64,000 nt of DNA, from assembly GCA_023396415.1 (NCBI GenBank), contig JAEWWJ010000017.1:8647-72646 (forward strand). Direction: 5' to 3'. The notes below the pieces were generated by a model, which saw only the letters and a list, made by a program, of their open reading frames with translations, had not been told where the DNA came from and ran no database searches. Below are positions 38,009 to 46,406 of the stretch, piece by piece (position 1 is the first letter of the stretch; each line of letters begins with the position of its first letter). Origin of the DNA: Bacteroidota bacterium. GTDB taxonomy: Bacteria; Bacteroidota; Bacteroidia; Bacteroidales; F082. The translations under genes were made by a program, and so were the position numbers.

Positions 38009-39073
38009 TCACTTGCTCAAGTTCAGCAAAAAAAGCATGGTATCAACACCATCGGCATAGTCATCAACCTCAGGAAACTGTGCTTTACCAAAATCAAAAC
38101 TACTTGCAAGTAATCCCGGTTTGGCTATTATACATTGTATGGCCTCTTGCTCTATCATCAGCCGATGTTCGAGTTGCTTGATATCGCTGTAAGTTTCATA
38201 GTGTAGTACAGCAATACGGCTGGCGTAGTCGGCTGATTCCTTCACCAGCAAAAAGCCGGTGTCGTAGTGCGGCACAGCATTGATCAAGTAAATAGCTCTA
38301 CTGTATTCGTAGTTGTTGAAGTATTTTGAATGGTTTTTTAACTCCTCATAATGTGCAAAGTGATCCAGCAATCGAACGAAATCGAAGTTTTCGGGGACAA
38401 ATATTTTTGAAACGTTGCGACAACCCAATCCAAAGTACAAGAAAACGTCATCTGCCAAAGCTTTAAGCTCAGCATCCGTCTCGGAGCCTGTAAGCACAGC
38501 GATACTGTTTCTGTTTTTTCGGATAATGTTGGGGTATTTTCCAAAATAAAAATCAAAATACCTGGCCGTATTATCGCTACCGGTGGCAATCACAGCATCA
38601 AAAGATTTGATCAACTCATGTGTAAAAGTAATTTTTGCGGCAAATTGTGGTTCAATCCCAATCAAGATTTCGGCCAAAGCCGGAAGCAAATAAGCGTCGT
38701 CGGATGAGGTCTTGCCTAAAAAAAAGTGTCCGCTTACGACCACCGACAGGAAATCATGAAAACCCACCAATGGGATATTTCCTGCCATGATAACCGCAAC
38801 TGTTTTGGGTTGAAAAGTTGGAGGCAATTCGTACTTCGAAATCCATCGTTCAAAAGCGGAAGATTGGAGCATTTTTTCAATCCCTTGAATGGCCATAAAA
38901 ACACTTTCGCGCGTAAACCATTTGTTAGCTTGAAGGCTTAAATTGAGTGCATTATGTAAAATCTCTTCCTCCCTACTGGGGTTTAGTTGTTTTTTTTCTC
39001 CATTCAAAAGGAAGGATTCTAAAACCAATCGTAGTTGACGAAAGGCGTCTATCCGTTGAGGTAATGTTGGCAT
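38009..39073 (-). CDS. Acyl-CoA reductase (LuxC family)
   Basis: A 354-residue protein of the LuxC/aldehyde-dehydrogenase-like family. Seen are VAVIMAGNIPLVGFHDFLSV, FFLGKTSSDDAYLLPAL, AVIATGSDNTARYFDFYF, and the catalytic cysteine region LYFGLGCRNVSKIFVPENF. LuxC reduces fatty acyl groups to aldehydes; the role outside luminous bacteria is unclear. In many Bacteroidota a ferredoxin gene stands beside it and serC-serA is divergent; here serC is divergent but the 134-base gap holds no ferredoxin. Confidence 0.85.
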   Translation of the reverse strand: MPTLPQRIDAFRQLRLVLESFLLNGEKKQLNPSREEEILHNALNLSLQANKWFTRESVFMAIQGIEKMLQSSAFERWISKYELPPTFQPKTVAVIMAGNIPLVGFHDFLSVVVSGHFFLGKTSSDDAYLLPALAEILIGIEPQFAAKITFTHELIKSFDAVIATGSDNTARYFDFYFGKYPNIIRKNRNSIAVLTGSETDAELKALADDVFLYFGLGCRNVSKIFVPENFDFVRLLDHFAHYEELKNHSKYFNNYEYSRAIYLINAVPHYDTGFLLVKESADYASRIAVLHYETYSDIKQLEHRLMIEQEAIQCIIAKPGLLASSFDFGKAQFPEVDDYADGVDTMLFLLNLSK

Positions 39074-39148
39074 TGAAAGGCTTATTTATAACGGTTGCGA
39101 AAGTAGATAATTATTGCGTGAAAAGATTCACAATATCCAATAAAACCA

Positions 39149-39156
39149 TATCTTTG
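39149..39156 (+). promoter_or_regulatory. Possible -7 promoter box for serC
   Basis: TATCTTTG matches TAnnTTTG and lies 51 bases before the serC ATG, in the divergent gap with the LuxC-like gene. The -33 position reads ATTC, a poor match, so the call is tentative. Confidence 0.4.
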
Positions 39157-39207
39157 CTGCAAATAATATCTTTTTTTTGATTCAAACAAAATTAATCCCT
39201 CACTATT

Positions 39208-40281
39208 ATGAAAAAGCATAATTTTTATGCAGGTCCTTCAATCCTGCCCGAATCAACAGTTGAGAACACCATTGCTGCCCTCAAAGATTTTTCAGGCATG
39301 GGACTTTCCCTTATGGAAATTTCTCACCGTAGTAAGCAATTTGTTGCCGTTGTTGACGAAGCAGTGGCACTTTTTAAAGAATTATTGAATATCCCTGAAG
39401 GTTATTCGGTGATTTTTGTTGGTGGCGGAGCCAGCTTACAGTTTTGCATGGTGCCTTACAATTTATTAGGAAAAAAAGCCGCGTACCTCAACACCGGCGA
39501 GTGGTCAACCAAAGCCATCAAAGAAGCCAAAATGTTTGGCGAAGTTGATGTTGTAGCCAGCTCAGAAGACAAGAAATTCAATTACATCCCCAAAGGTTTC
39601 AAAGTGCCTGCTGATGCTGATTATTTCCACATCACTACCAACAACACCATTTATGGCACAGAAATACTGCATGATATGGAAGTTGGTGTGCCTTTGGTTG
39701 CCGATATGTCATCGGACATTTTCAGTCGTGTGATTGACGTTTCAAAATATGCTATTATATATGGTGGAGCACAAAAGAATTTGGCTCCTGCCGGAGTAAC
39801 CTTTGCCATTGTGAAAGATTCTATTCTTGGAAAAGTAGAAAGAACCATTCCGACCATGTTGAAATATAGCACCCACATCAGCAAAGAATCCATGTTTAAT
39901 ACACCTCCGGTAGTGCCTATTTTTGCTGCCTTACAAACCTTGAAATGGATTAAAGAAATGGGTGGTGTTGCCGAAATGGAAAAAATGAACATCCGCAAAT
40001 CAAACCTACTATACAGCGAAATTGACCGCAACAGCTTATTCCAAGCTACCGTTCCACTTCCTGAAGATCGCTCCAGAATGAATGTTTGCTTTGTGATGAC
40101 CGAAGGCAATGAAGGCTTTGAAAAAGAATTCAATGATTTCGCTACCGAAAGAGGCATGATTGGACTTAAAGGCCATCGCTCAGCAGGTGGTTTCAGAGCT
40201 TCTCTTTACAACGCCATGCCATATGAAAGCGTTGAAGCATTGGTTGCAGTGATGAAAGAATTTGAAGCCTCAAAAAAATAA
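39208..40281 (+). CDS. serC: Phosphoserine aminotransferase
   Basis: A 357-residue PLP enzyme that converts 3-phosphohydroxypyruvate and glutamate to phosphoserine. MKKHNFYAGPSILPE is the family start, the PLP lysine is Lys190 in YGGAQKNLAPAG, and the C-terminus has GLKGHRSAGGFRASLYNAM, which binds the phosphate of the substrate. Full length. It stands 25 bases before serA, so the two steps of serine synthesis are co-transcribed. Confidence 0.98.
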   Translation: MKKHNFYAGPSILPESTVENTIAALKDFSGMGLSLMEISHRSKQFVAVVDEAVALFKELLNIPEGYSVIFVGGGASLQFCMVPYNLLGKKAAYLNTGEWSTKAIKEAKMFGEVDVVASSEDKKFNYIPKGFKVPADADYFHITTNNTIYGTEILHDMEVGVPLVADMSSDIFSRVIDVSKYAIIYGGAQKNLAPAGVTFAIVKDSILGKVERTIPTMLKYSTHISKESMFNTPPVVPIFAALQTLKWIKEMGGVAEMEKMNIRKSNLLYSEIDRNSLFQATVPLPEDRSRMNVCFVMTEGNEGFEKEFNDFATERGMIGLKGHRSAGGFRASLYNAMPYESVEALVAVMKEFEASKK

Positions 40282-40306
40282 AGAACACCTAAAAACTGAA
40301 TTAGCT

Positions 40307-41224
40307 ATGAAAAAAGTACTGGTTGCAACAGACAAACCTTTTGCGAAAGCTGCTTCCGATCAAATCAGAGACCTCATCACAGGAGCTGGTTTTGAGTGTC
40401 AATTTTTAGAAAAATATCCAGATCAGCAAGCGCTTATTCAAGCCATGCCTGAGGTAGAAGCAATAATCATCCGCAGCGACATTATTGACAAAGCTGTGAT
40501 TGAAAATGCGCCCAAGTTGAAAATCGTGGTTAGAGCCGGCGCCGGATACGACAATGTTGACCTTGCCGCCGCAACCGCACACAATGTGGTGGTGATGAAC
40601 ACGCCCGGACAAAACAGCAATGCTGTAGCTGAGCTGGCGTTTGGAATGATGGAGTATCAAGTCAGAAACCATTTCAAAGGAGGTTCAGGAACTGAGCTCT
40701 ATGGTAAAAAAATCGGTATTCACGCTTACGGAAATGTTGGGAAACACGTTGCTCGCATTGCTAAAGGTTATGGAATGCAAGTGTATGCTTTTGATCCCTT
40801 CGTTTCTAAAGAAGAAATGGAAAAAGATGGGGTAATAGCTGTCGCATCGGTCGAAGAGCTCTACAGCACCTGCAAATTTGTGTCAGTGCATATCCCAGCC
40901 AATGAAAAAACCAAGAAATCCATCAATTATGAGTTGCTCTCGAAAATGCCTCAAAGTGCAGTGTTGGTAAACACAGCACGTAAGGAAGTGATTTGTGAAG
41001 AAGGATTGCAAAAGATTTTTGCTGAACGCAAAGATTTCCATTATGTGTCTGACGTGGCTCCTGATTGCAAGCAAGCATTGGAAGCTTATGGCGACAATTG
41101 TTTCTTCACCCCTAAAAAAATGGGTGCCCAAACCGATGAAGCCAATATCAATGCTGGCGTTGCAGCTGCACGGCAGATTATTGCATTTTTCAATCATAAC
41201 GATGTAACATTTAAGGTTAACTAA
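40307..41224 (+). CDS. serA: D-3-phosphoglycerate dehydrogenase (short form)
   Basis: A 305-residue D-2-hydroxyacid dehydrogenase. I chose the ATG at 40307 (MKKVLVATDKPF); the open frame extends back to 40262 inside serC, but those 15 residues are not protein-like. Motifs: VVRAGAGYDNVDLAAA, the NAD-binding GKKIGIHAYGNVGKHVARIA, and VSVHIPANEKTKKSINYEL. The usual glutamate and histidine of the active site lie in a variant C-terminal region (SDVAPDCKQALEAYGDN), and no ACT domain is present. With serC upstream, the serine-pathway role is firm. Confidence 0.93.
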   Translation: MKKVLVATDKPFAKAASDQIRDLITGAGFECQFLEKYPDQQALIQAMPEVEAIIIRSDIIDKAVIENAPKLKIVVRAGAGYDNVDLAAATAHNVVVMNTPGQNSNAVAELAFGMMEYQVRNHFKGGSGTELYGKKIGIHAYGNVGKHVARIAKGYGMQVYAFDPFVSKEEMEKDGVIAVASVEELYSTCKFVSVHIPANEKTKKSINYELLSKMPQSAVLVNTARKEVICEEGLQKIFAERKDFHYVSDVAPDCKQALEAYGDNCFFTPKKMGAQTDEANINAGVAAARQIIAFFNHNDVTFKVN

Positions 41225-41257
41225 CAAACCAACTTTTCACCTAACATTTGACGAGTA

Positions 41258-41707
41258 ATGACTTATGATGCAAATGAGCTCAACAGCAAACATCTGACTT
41301 TTTTTCGGTTTGAGGACTTGAGAATCTACCACAAAGCCCTTGACTATATACTATGGGTGCAAAAAATAAATCAACAATTTCCAGAATCCGCCGACAAAGC
41401 CTTGTCGGCGGCATTTTGCGAATCGGCTCGACAAATTGCCCTCCGCATTGCTGAGGGGTCGGCGCGCGAAAAAGTGCAGTTTATTCTTTATCTGAAAGAA
41501 GCAAAAAGCGCTATCCGAAGTTGCTTGGTTTATACTACAATTGCATACAAACATGGCTATATCAATGATCTTGAAGAAGATGAATCGAGAAATCAATTGA
41601 TGGAAATGACAAAAATGCTTGGAGCACTCATCACGTCGTTGCAAAAAGGAAGCAATGCACAGCACGATCAATTGGATGAAGATTTGTTTCCTTCAAAAAA
41701 CTGGTAA
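41258..41707 (+). CDS. Four-helix-bundle protein (TIGR02436 / S23-like)
   Basis: A 149-residue protein with FRFEDLRIYHKALDYILWV at the start, then ARQIALRIAEGSAREKVQFI and FLYLKEAKSAIRSC-like helices: the pattern of the four-helix-bundle family named after the protein encoded in 23S rRNA intervening sequences. No rRNA is near, so the old family name does not describe its job. It lies between serA (33 bases) and DUF1015 (60 bases). Function unknown. Confidence 0.85.
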   Translation: MTYDANELNSKHLTFFRFEDLRIYHKALDYILWVQKINQQFPESADKALSAAFCESARQIALRIAEGSAREKVQFILYLKEAKSAIRSCLVYTTIAYKHGYINDLEEDESRNQLMEMTKMLGALITSLQKGSNAQHDQLDEDLFPSKNW

Positions 41708-41767
41708 GCTTCGTCTTTCTTATCACAGTCAAATAAAAAGAGTGAATTAACCTACAATTTTAAAAAT

Positions 41768-43018
41768 ATGGCAATTTTAAAAGCTTTTAAAGGGTGGCGG
41801 CCACCTGTTTCAATAGTTAAAGAATCGGCTTCGCGCCCGTATGATGTTCTTGATTCGGACGAAGCACGCCTCGAAGCCGAAGGAAACCCCTACAGCCTCT
41901 TGCACGTGATAAAACCCGAAATTGATCTTCCGCAAGAGATAGATCATTATGCACAAGAGGTGTATGACAAGGCAAAGGAAAATTTTGAATTATTTAAACA
42001 AAAGGAATGGCTGATTCAAGACGACACTGCCAATCTTTATATTTATGCACAAACCATGTCGGGAAAAACCCAATATGGCATTGTTGGCTGCGCCGCTGTT
42101 GAAGATTATATGAACAATGTGATCAAAAAACATGAACTGACGCGCCCAGATAAGGAAGAAGACCGCATGAAACACGTCCGTATTACAGATGCCAACATGG
42201 AGCCTGTATTCTTCACTTATCCTGCTGATAAAGAGATAGATAGTATTGTTGAGGGTATAGTAATCAGCGAAAAACCGATTTATGACTTTATTGCCGATGA
42301 TGGTTTTGGACATCATTTTTGGGTCATCAGCGATCGCGAAAAAATTGATCGTATCACCCAAATCTTCGCCAAAATTCCTGCCACCTACGTTGCCGATGGG
42401 CACCACCGTACCGCAGCGGCTGCACTAGTGGGCAAAGAAAAGCGCTTAGCCAATCCAAAGCACCATGGCAACGAAGAGTACAATTTCTTTTTGGCTGTCC
42501 ATTTTCCCGACAATCAGCTCACCATCATAGATTACAATCGTGTGGTAAAAGACCTCAATGGACACACCAAAAAAGAGTTTTTAGATCGTCTTGCTGAAGG
42601 TTTTGTCGTCACTCACAGTGGCAAAACAAGCTATAAGCCCAGCAAGTTACATGAATTTTCGATGTACCTCGATGGCGAATGGTATGTGCTACATGCCAAA
42701 GAAGGCACTTACGACGATCATGATCCGATTGGCGTTTTGGATGTTACCATACTCACTCACCAAGTTTTAGAACCCATCCTTGGAATTGAAGACCTCAGAC
42801 GCTCGAAGAGGATTGACTTTGTAGGTGGAATTAGAGGCCTATCAGAGTTAGAAAGACGCGTTGATAGTGGTGAAATGGAAGTTGCGTTTGCACTTTATCC
42901 GGTTTCAATGGCTCAACTCATTCATATTGCCGATACCGGAAACATAATGCCACCTAAAACAACTTGGTTTGAACCAAAGCTCAGATCAGGATTGGTTGTT
43001 CACACTTTAAACGACTAA
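41768..43018 (+). CDS. DUF1015 family protein
   Basis: A 416-residue soluble protein. The start MAILKAFKGWRPPVSIVKES, the SLLHVIKPEIDLP segment, the central VADGHHRTAAAALVGKEKR and the C-terminal IDFVGGIRGLSELERRVDSG are family signatures. DUF1015 genes are often found beside serC and serA, as here. The DGHHR motif resembles the catalytic motif of ParB/sulfiredoxin-fold serine kinases, so a role in serine metabolism is possible, but that is inference. Next gene starts 1 base after the stop. Confidence 0.88.
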   Translation: MAILKAFKGWRPPVSIVKESASRPYDVLDSDEARLEAEGNPYSLLHVIKPEIDLPQEIDHYAQEVYDKAKENFELFKQKEWLIQDDTANLYIYAQTMSGKTQYGIVGCAAVEDYMNNVIKKHELTRPDKEEDRMKHVRITDANMEPVFFTYPADKEIDSIVEGIVISEKPIYDFIADDGFGHHFWVISDREKIDRITQIFAKIPATYVADGHHRTAAAALVGKEKRLANPKHHGNEEYNFFLAVHFPDNQLTIIDYNRVVKDLNGHTKKEFLDRLAEGFVVTHSGKTSYKPSKLHEFSMYLDGEWYVLHAKEGTYDDHDPIGVLDVTILTHQVLEPILGIEDLRRSKRIDFVGGIRGLSELERRVDSGEMEVAFALYPVSMAQLIHIADTGNIMPPKTTWFEPKLRSGLVVHTLND

Positions 43019-43019
43019 A

Positions 43020-43196
43020 ATGGAAACAAAAGAAAAAGTACTTCAAGCCATGCAATCGAAAAATGAGCCCATGAAACCGGGTGAAATCGCTGATGCTGCC
43101 GGCTTAGACAAAAAAGAAGTCGAAAAAATCATCAAACAATTGAAAGATAGTGATTTGATTTATTCGCCAAAAAGATGTTTTTATCAGGCCAAATAA
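43020..43196 (+). CDS. Small winged-helix protein (58 residues)
   Basis: A short gene that starts 1 base after the DUF1015 stop. It translates to METKEKVLQAMQSKNEPMKP, then GEIADAAGLDKKEVEKIIKQ and LKDSDLIYSPKRCFYQAK. The pattern of helix, GEIADAAGLDKKEVEKIIKQ as helix-turn-helix, and LIYSPKRCFY as a wing is that of a minimal winged helix, as in MarR or ArsR cores. It could regulate the serine operon or be a DNA- or RNA-binding accessory to DUF1015. A terminator follows about 70 bases later. Confidence 0.8.
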   Translation: METKEKVLQAMQSKNEPMKPGEIADAAGLDKKEVEKIIKQLKDSDLIYSPKRCFYQAK

Positions 43197-43265
43197 CAAG
43201 GCTAAACCTCATCCTACATCATCTAAGGCAAAGATGCTTATTGACTTTAGGGTCTCGCTGCCAAC

Positions 43266-43305
43266 AAAAATGCTTTTATTGATTCGTCAATAAAAGCATT
43301 TTTTT
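43266..43305. terminator. Bidirectional rho-independent terminator
   Basis: A perfect 17-bp inverted repeat (43266-43282 with 43287-43303) around a TTCG loop, with A-run and T-run at the two ends. It separates the serine operon on + from the alkaline phosphatase gene on -, which converge. Confidence 0.93.
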
Positions 43306-43330
43306 GCGTAAAAGTTGTCAAAAACTCCGG

Positions 43331-44428
43331 TTACTTCACCGTTAATCCGGTGAGCATAAGTATTTTAGAAAATATTTCGGTATTGTCGTACACCCCTCCA
43401 AAGGCTTCGGCACCGGCACCAAAAGCATACACAGGAACCATCACTCCCGAATGGTCGGTTGTTGAGAAGGCCTCTCTGTAAGTGCCTTTAATGGCACCTC
43501 CCGGAAAACCCAATCCTCCAGTTTCATGGTCGGCGGTAATGATGAGCAAAGTTTCAGGATGCTGACTAACAAACTCAAGCGCCACCCCTACCGCAGCGTC
43601 AAAATCAAACACTTCCGATACAATGTAATCAATATTGTTGTCATGTCCGCCAAAGTCAATTTGTGAGCCTTCAACCATAAGAAAAAATCCATTCGGATTT
43701 TCCTTCAGCGTTTCAATGGCCAATTTGGTTGCTTTAACCAAGTGATCGCCTCTACCTTTGAGTACACTTTCTGGGTGTCCGCTATCTGTGAGTATCAATA
43801 GCTTTGAGGCACTTTGAATGGGTGTATCAGGAATCACGTTGGTGTAGTGAAAGCCTTTTTCCTGCATTTCATCGGTTAAAGTACGGCCATCTTTTCTTTT
43901 ATTAAAATCCTTTAAACCACCGCCGATAACCACGTCCACCGGCGATTGCAAGTATTGAAGTGCAATATCTTCATATAAATAGCGGCTGTTTACCTTGGCA
44001 ACAAAACTGGCCGGAGTGGCGTGAGTTACTGCGCAACTCACTGCAATACCTGTTGATTTTCCTTCAGCGGCAAAAACATCCAATAGACTTGGAATGGCAA
44101 TGGTGTCAGAATTCATGCCAATCATCCGGTTTCTTGTCTTTTGACCCGAAGAAAGCGCTGTTCCACCGGCACCCGAATCAGTGATCTCGTCATCAAACGA
44201 ATGGGTTGTAATAAGGCCTATATGCTTAGAGGTGAACATATTGAGGGGCTGAGTAGCGCGATGCTGTGCCGCCTGAACCTCGGCAAGTCCCATTCCATCA
44301 CCAATCATGAAGACGATATTTTTTGGTTTAACGGTGGTTTGCGACTGATTCTGGGCTGACAAACGAAAGCCGGCAACCATCAACACTGATAAAGTTGTGA
44401 TGAAACAAAAGCGGAAAATGATTTTCAT
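43331..44428 (-). CDS. Alkaline phosphatase (PhoA family), exported
   Basis: A 365-residue exported phosphomonoesterase. Signal peptide at residues 1-25 (FCFITTLSVLMVAGFRLSAQ). Metal ligands and nucleophile are in VFMIGDGMG, DSGAGGTALSSG (the serine is probably that of DSGAGG's neighbourhood, as TDSGAGGTAL), VEGSQIDFGGHDN and IITADHETGG, with a histidine in TTDHSGVMVPVYAFG. It releases phosphate in the periplasm. It starts a 4-base gap downstream of a metallophosphoesterase gene, so the two are probably co-transcribed. No Pho box could be recognised. Confidence 0.94.
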   Translation of the reverse strand: MKIIFRFCFITTLSVLMVAGFRLSAQNQSQTTVKPKNIVFMIGDGMGLAEVQAAQHRATQPLNMFTSKHIGLITTHSFDDEITDSGAGGTALSSGQKTRNRMIGMNSDTIAIPSLLDVFAAEGKSTGIAVSCAVTHATPASFVAKVNSRYLYEDIALQYLQSPVDVVIGGGLKDFNKRKDGRTLTDEMQEKGFHYTNVIPDTPIQSASKLLILTDSGHPESVLKGRGDHLVKATKLAIETLKENPNGFFLMVEGSQIDFGGHDNNIDYIVSEVFDFDAAVGVALEFVSQHPETLLIITADHETGGLGFPGGAIKGTYREAFSTTDHSGVMVPVYAFGAGAEAFGGVYDNTEIFSKILMLTGLTVK

Positions 44429-44431
44429 GGT

Positions 44432-45769
44432 TTAAGATTTTAGTGTAAAGATAGTAATTTCGGGCAAAATGCCAATGCGTCCGGGATAACCGATAGAACC
44501 CAATCCACGATTGACATACAGCTGTTGCTGAGTAGCCTCACTGCGATACAAGCCCGCCCACTGTTTATAAATGTATTGCGCCGGACTCCATTTAATACCC
44601 GGAATTTCAATTCCAAATTGGAAGCCATGTGTATGGCCCGAAAGCGTAAGCTGGATGTCGGTATGATCTTTTAAAACTACGGCATCCCAATGGCTAGGAT
44701 CGTGCGACAATAAAATGCTGGCCGACACTTTGCCGATACCTTTTCGGGCTTTTTGAATATTGCCATAGCGCGGGAAACGTTCGTTGTGGCTCCAGTTTTC
44801 AACGCCAATAATGGCCAACTTTTCCTGGTCTCGCTCAAGAATCAAATGTTCGTTGCGCAACAATTTCCATCCGATCTGATGATAAAAACCATACAAATCT
44901 TCCATGTTTTTTTTCTTTTCGGCAGGACTGTCCCAGTTGACATAATCGCCGTAATCATGATTTCCCAGGATTGCAACTACACCATCAACAGCCGTTATGC
45001 CAGCAAGTATTTCCCTAAAACGATAGGCCTCATCGGTGGTGTAGTTCACAAGGTCGCCGGTAAAGACCACCAAATCAGGTTGAAGCGCATTAATTTGTTC
45101 AACTGCATCTTTCAAATGTTCGGTTGTTGACCAACTGCCGAGGTGCATATCAGATATTTGAACCATACAATAATCATCAAAAGCAGAAGAAAGTCCAAAC
45201 AATTGAACCTGAATACGTTTGAAATTAAATTCATGAACCCACTTAAACATTCCCAAAAACATCGAACTTAACACAACTCCACCGACAACAAGGACAGTGT
45301 TTTCAAGAAATTTCCTTCTCGAAATGCCCGTATTTTTTTCTTTGGTATGTTCAGGTATTTTTGACCTGAAGCGACGGATGATATTTTCGATCAAACGAAC
45401 AAAATCAGTGAAACCTAACACCACTGCCATGAATAGCTTGGCCACGAAAAAGGAAAAGATGACACCAAAGATGAGGTTGCGAACCCATGGAATCCATTGT
45501 TTACCTTCGATAAACACCATTACTACCACCGCCACAAGCAACATCACCATCGGAAGCCAATAGACCGCAGCAGTAAAAATTTTCACCAATCGGCTGTAGG
45601 TGAACACCTTTTTCTTGAACAAACCCCAGACGTAAATCTCAAATAAAAACAAAAGCACCAAAAAAGGATAGCGATTTACATTTTTAGGAAACGCGAGGGA
45701 AGTTAAGAAGTAACCCAAAAGGATCAATAGCGTTACCAGTGCAAGGGGTAGAATTTTTTTTTGCTTCAT
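44432..45769 (-). CDS. Membrane metallophosphoesterase (YkuE-like)
   Basis: A 445-residue protein. I start at the Met at 45769 (MKQKKILPLALVTLLILLGY) rather than 45838, since the extra residues would precede the first membrane segment without purpose. About four membrane segments are followed by a further one near residue 160 (NTVLVVGGVVLSSMFLGMF), then a calcineurin-like domain: MVQISDMHLG, VVFTGDLVNY, AILGNHDYGDYVNW, ILLSHDPSHWD and LSGHTHGFQFG. It hydrolyses a phosphoester, possibly of an envelope lipid, at the outer face of the inner membrane. Confidence 0.9.
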   Translation of the reverse strand: MKQKKILPLALVTLLILLGYFLTSLAFPKNVNRYPFLVLLFLFEIYVWGLFKKKVFTYSRLVKIFTAAVYWLPMVMLLVAVVVMVFIEGKQWIPWVRNLIFGVIFSFFVAKLFMAVVLGFTDFVRLIENIIRRFRSKIPEHTKEKNTGISRRKFLENTVLVVGGVVLSSMFLGMFKWVHEFNFKRIQVQLFGLSSAFDDYCMVQISDMHLGSWSTTEHLKDAVEQINALQPDLVVFTGDLVNYTTDEAYRFREILAGITAVDGVVAILGNHDYGDYVNWDSPAEKKKNMEDLYGFYHQIGWKLLRNEHLILERDQEKLAIIGVENWSHNERFPRYGNIQKARKGIGKVSASILLSHDPSHWDAVVLKDHTDIQLTLSGHTHGFQFGIEIPGIKWSPAQYIYKQWAGLYRSEATQQQLYVNRGLGSIGYPGRIGILPEITIFTLKS

Positions 45770-45925
45770 AGAGGGTGCAAAATTAGATAAACTCAGGTTG
45801 CGGAGACATGATTTGGATAAAATTAACAATTCGATCATTGAGATACGCTTTTATAAACCGTATCACTGATGGTTTGCAGTTTTACAACGCCAATCAGAAG
45901 CGTTGAAAAAAATTATTTTAAAAAG

Positions 45926-45956
45926 TTTGTATGAATGGACAAAAAGGCTAATTTTG
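45926..45956 (+). promoter_or_regulatory. Promoter of tRNA-Pro and tRNA-Ser
   Basis: TTTG at 45926-45929 and TAATTTTG at 45949-45956 with a 19-base spacer, an exact match to the Bacteroidota consensus TTTG-N19-TAnnTTTG. The -7 octamer is followed by GCACCTCC, as in the tRNA-Met promoter. Confidence 0.88.
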
Positions 45957-46001
45957 CACCTCCTTACAAAGGAAGAACGTTCTTCAACTCACTAAAAAAA
46001 T

Positions 46002-46076
46002 CGGGGCATAGCGCAGCCCGGCTAGCGCACCTGCTTTGGGAGCAGGGGGTCGCAGGTTCGAATCCTGCTGCCCCGA
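46002..46076 (+). tRNA. tRNA-Pro (anticodon TGG)
   Basis: A full cloverleaf of 75 bases. The acceptor stem is CGGGGCA with TGCCCCG and discriminator A. The anticodon stem CCTGC/GCAGG holds the loop TTTGGGA. The T arm is GCAGG-TTCGAAT-CCTGC. CCA is not encoded. Confidence 0.97.
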
Positions 46077-46140
46077 CAACGTAAGGTGATCGTCAATTGA
46101 GCTTATCCTTAAAAGACAATCAACTTTTAGAACGTTTTTT

Positions 46141-46229
<89 letters not shown>

Positions 46230-46251
46230 GCAAAAACATTATCAAACAATC

Positions 46252-46287
46252 AAAAGTGCTAATTATCTAATGATTAGCACTTTTTTT
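46252..46287 (+). terminator. Terminator after tRNA-Ser
   Basis: 12-bp inverted repeat (46252-46263 with 46273-46284) around a 9-base loop followed by T-run, 24 bases after tRNA-Ser. Confidence 0.85.
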
Positions 46288-46406
46288 GTGTCAAAAAATC
46301 GCTAACTTCTTCTGCAAAATAGCCTAAACCATCCCCATTTGAAGAGCCGTGATGCTCAATGTCGTACTTTTACCTTTCAAAAACTTTAGTTAGATATCAA
46401 ATATTC

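Noticed and set aside
39651..40157. 168-residue ORF on the minus strand
   Set aside because: It lies entirely antisense to serC, which has full family motifs; the translation has no recognisable domain.
40262..40306. Upstream extension of serA into serC
   Set aside because: The extra 15 residues are low complexity and the ATG at 40307 begins the conserved family sequence.
41258..41707. Four-helix-bundle gene as part of an rRNA intervening sequence
   Set aside because: There is no rRNA in the window; only the family name suggests it.
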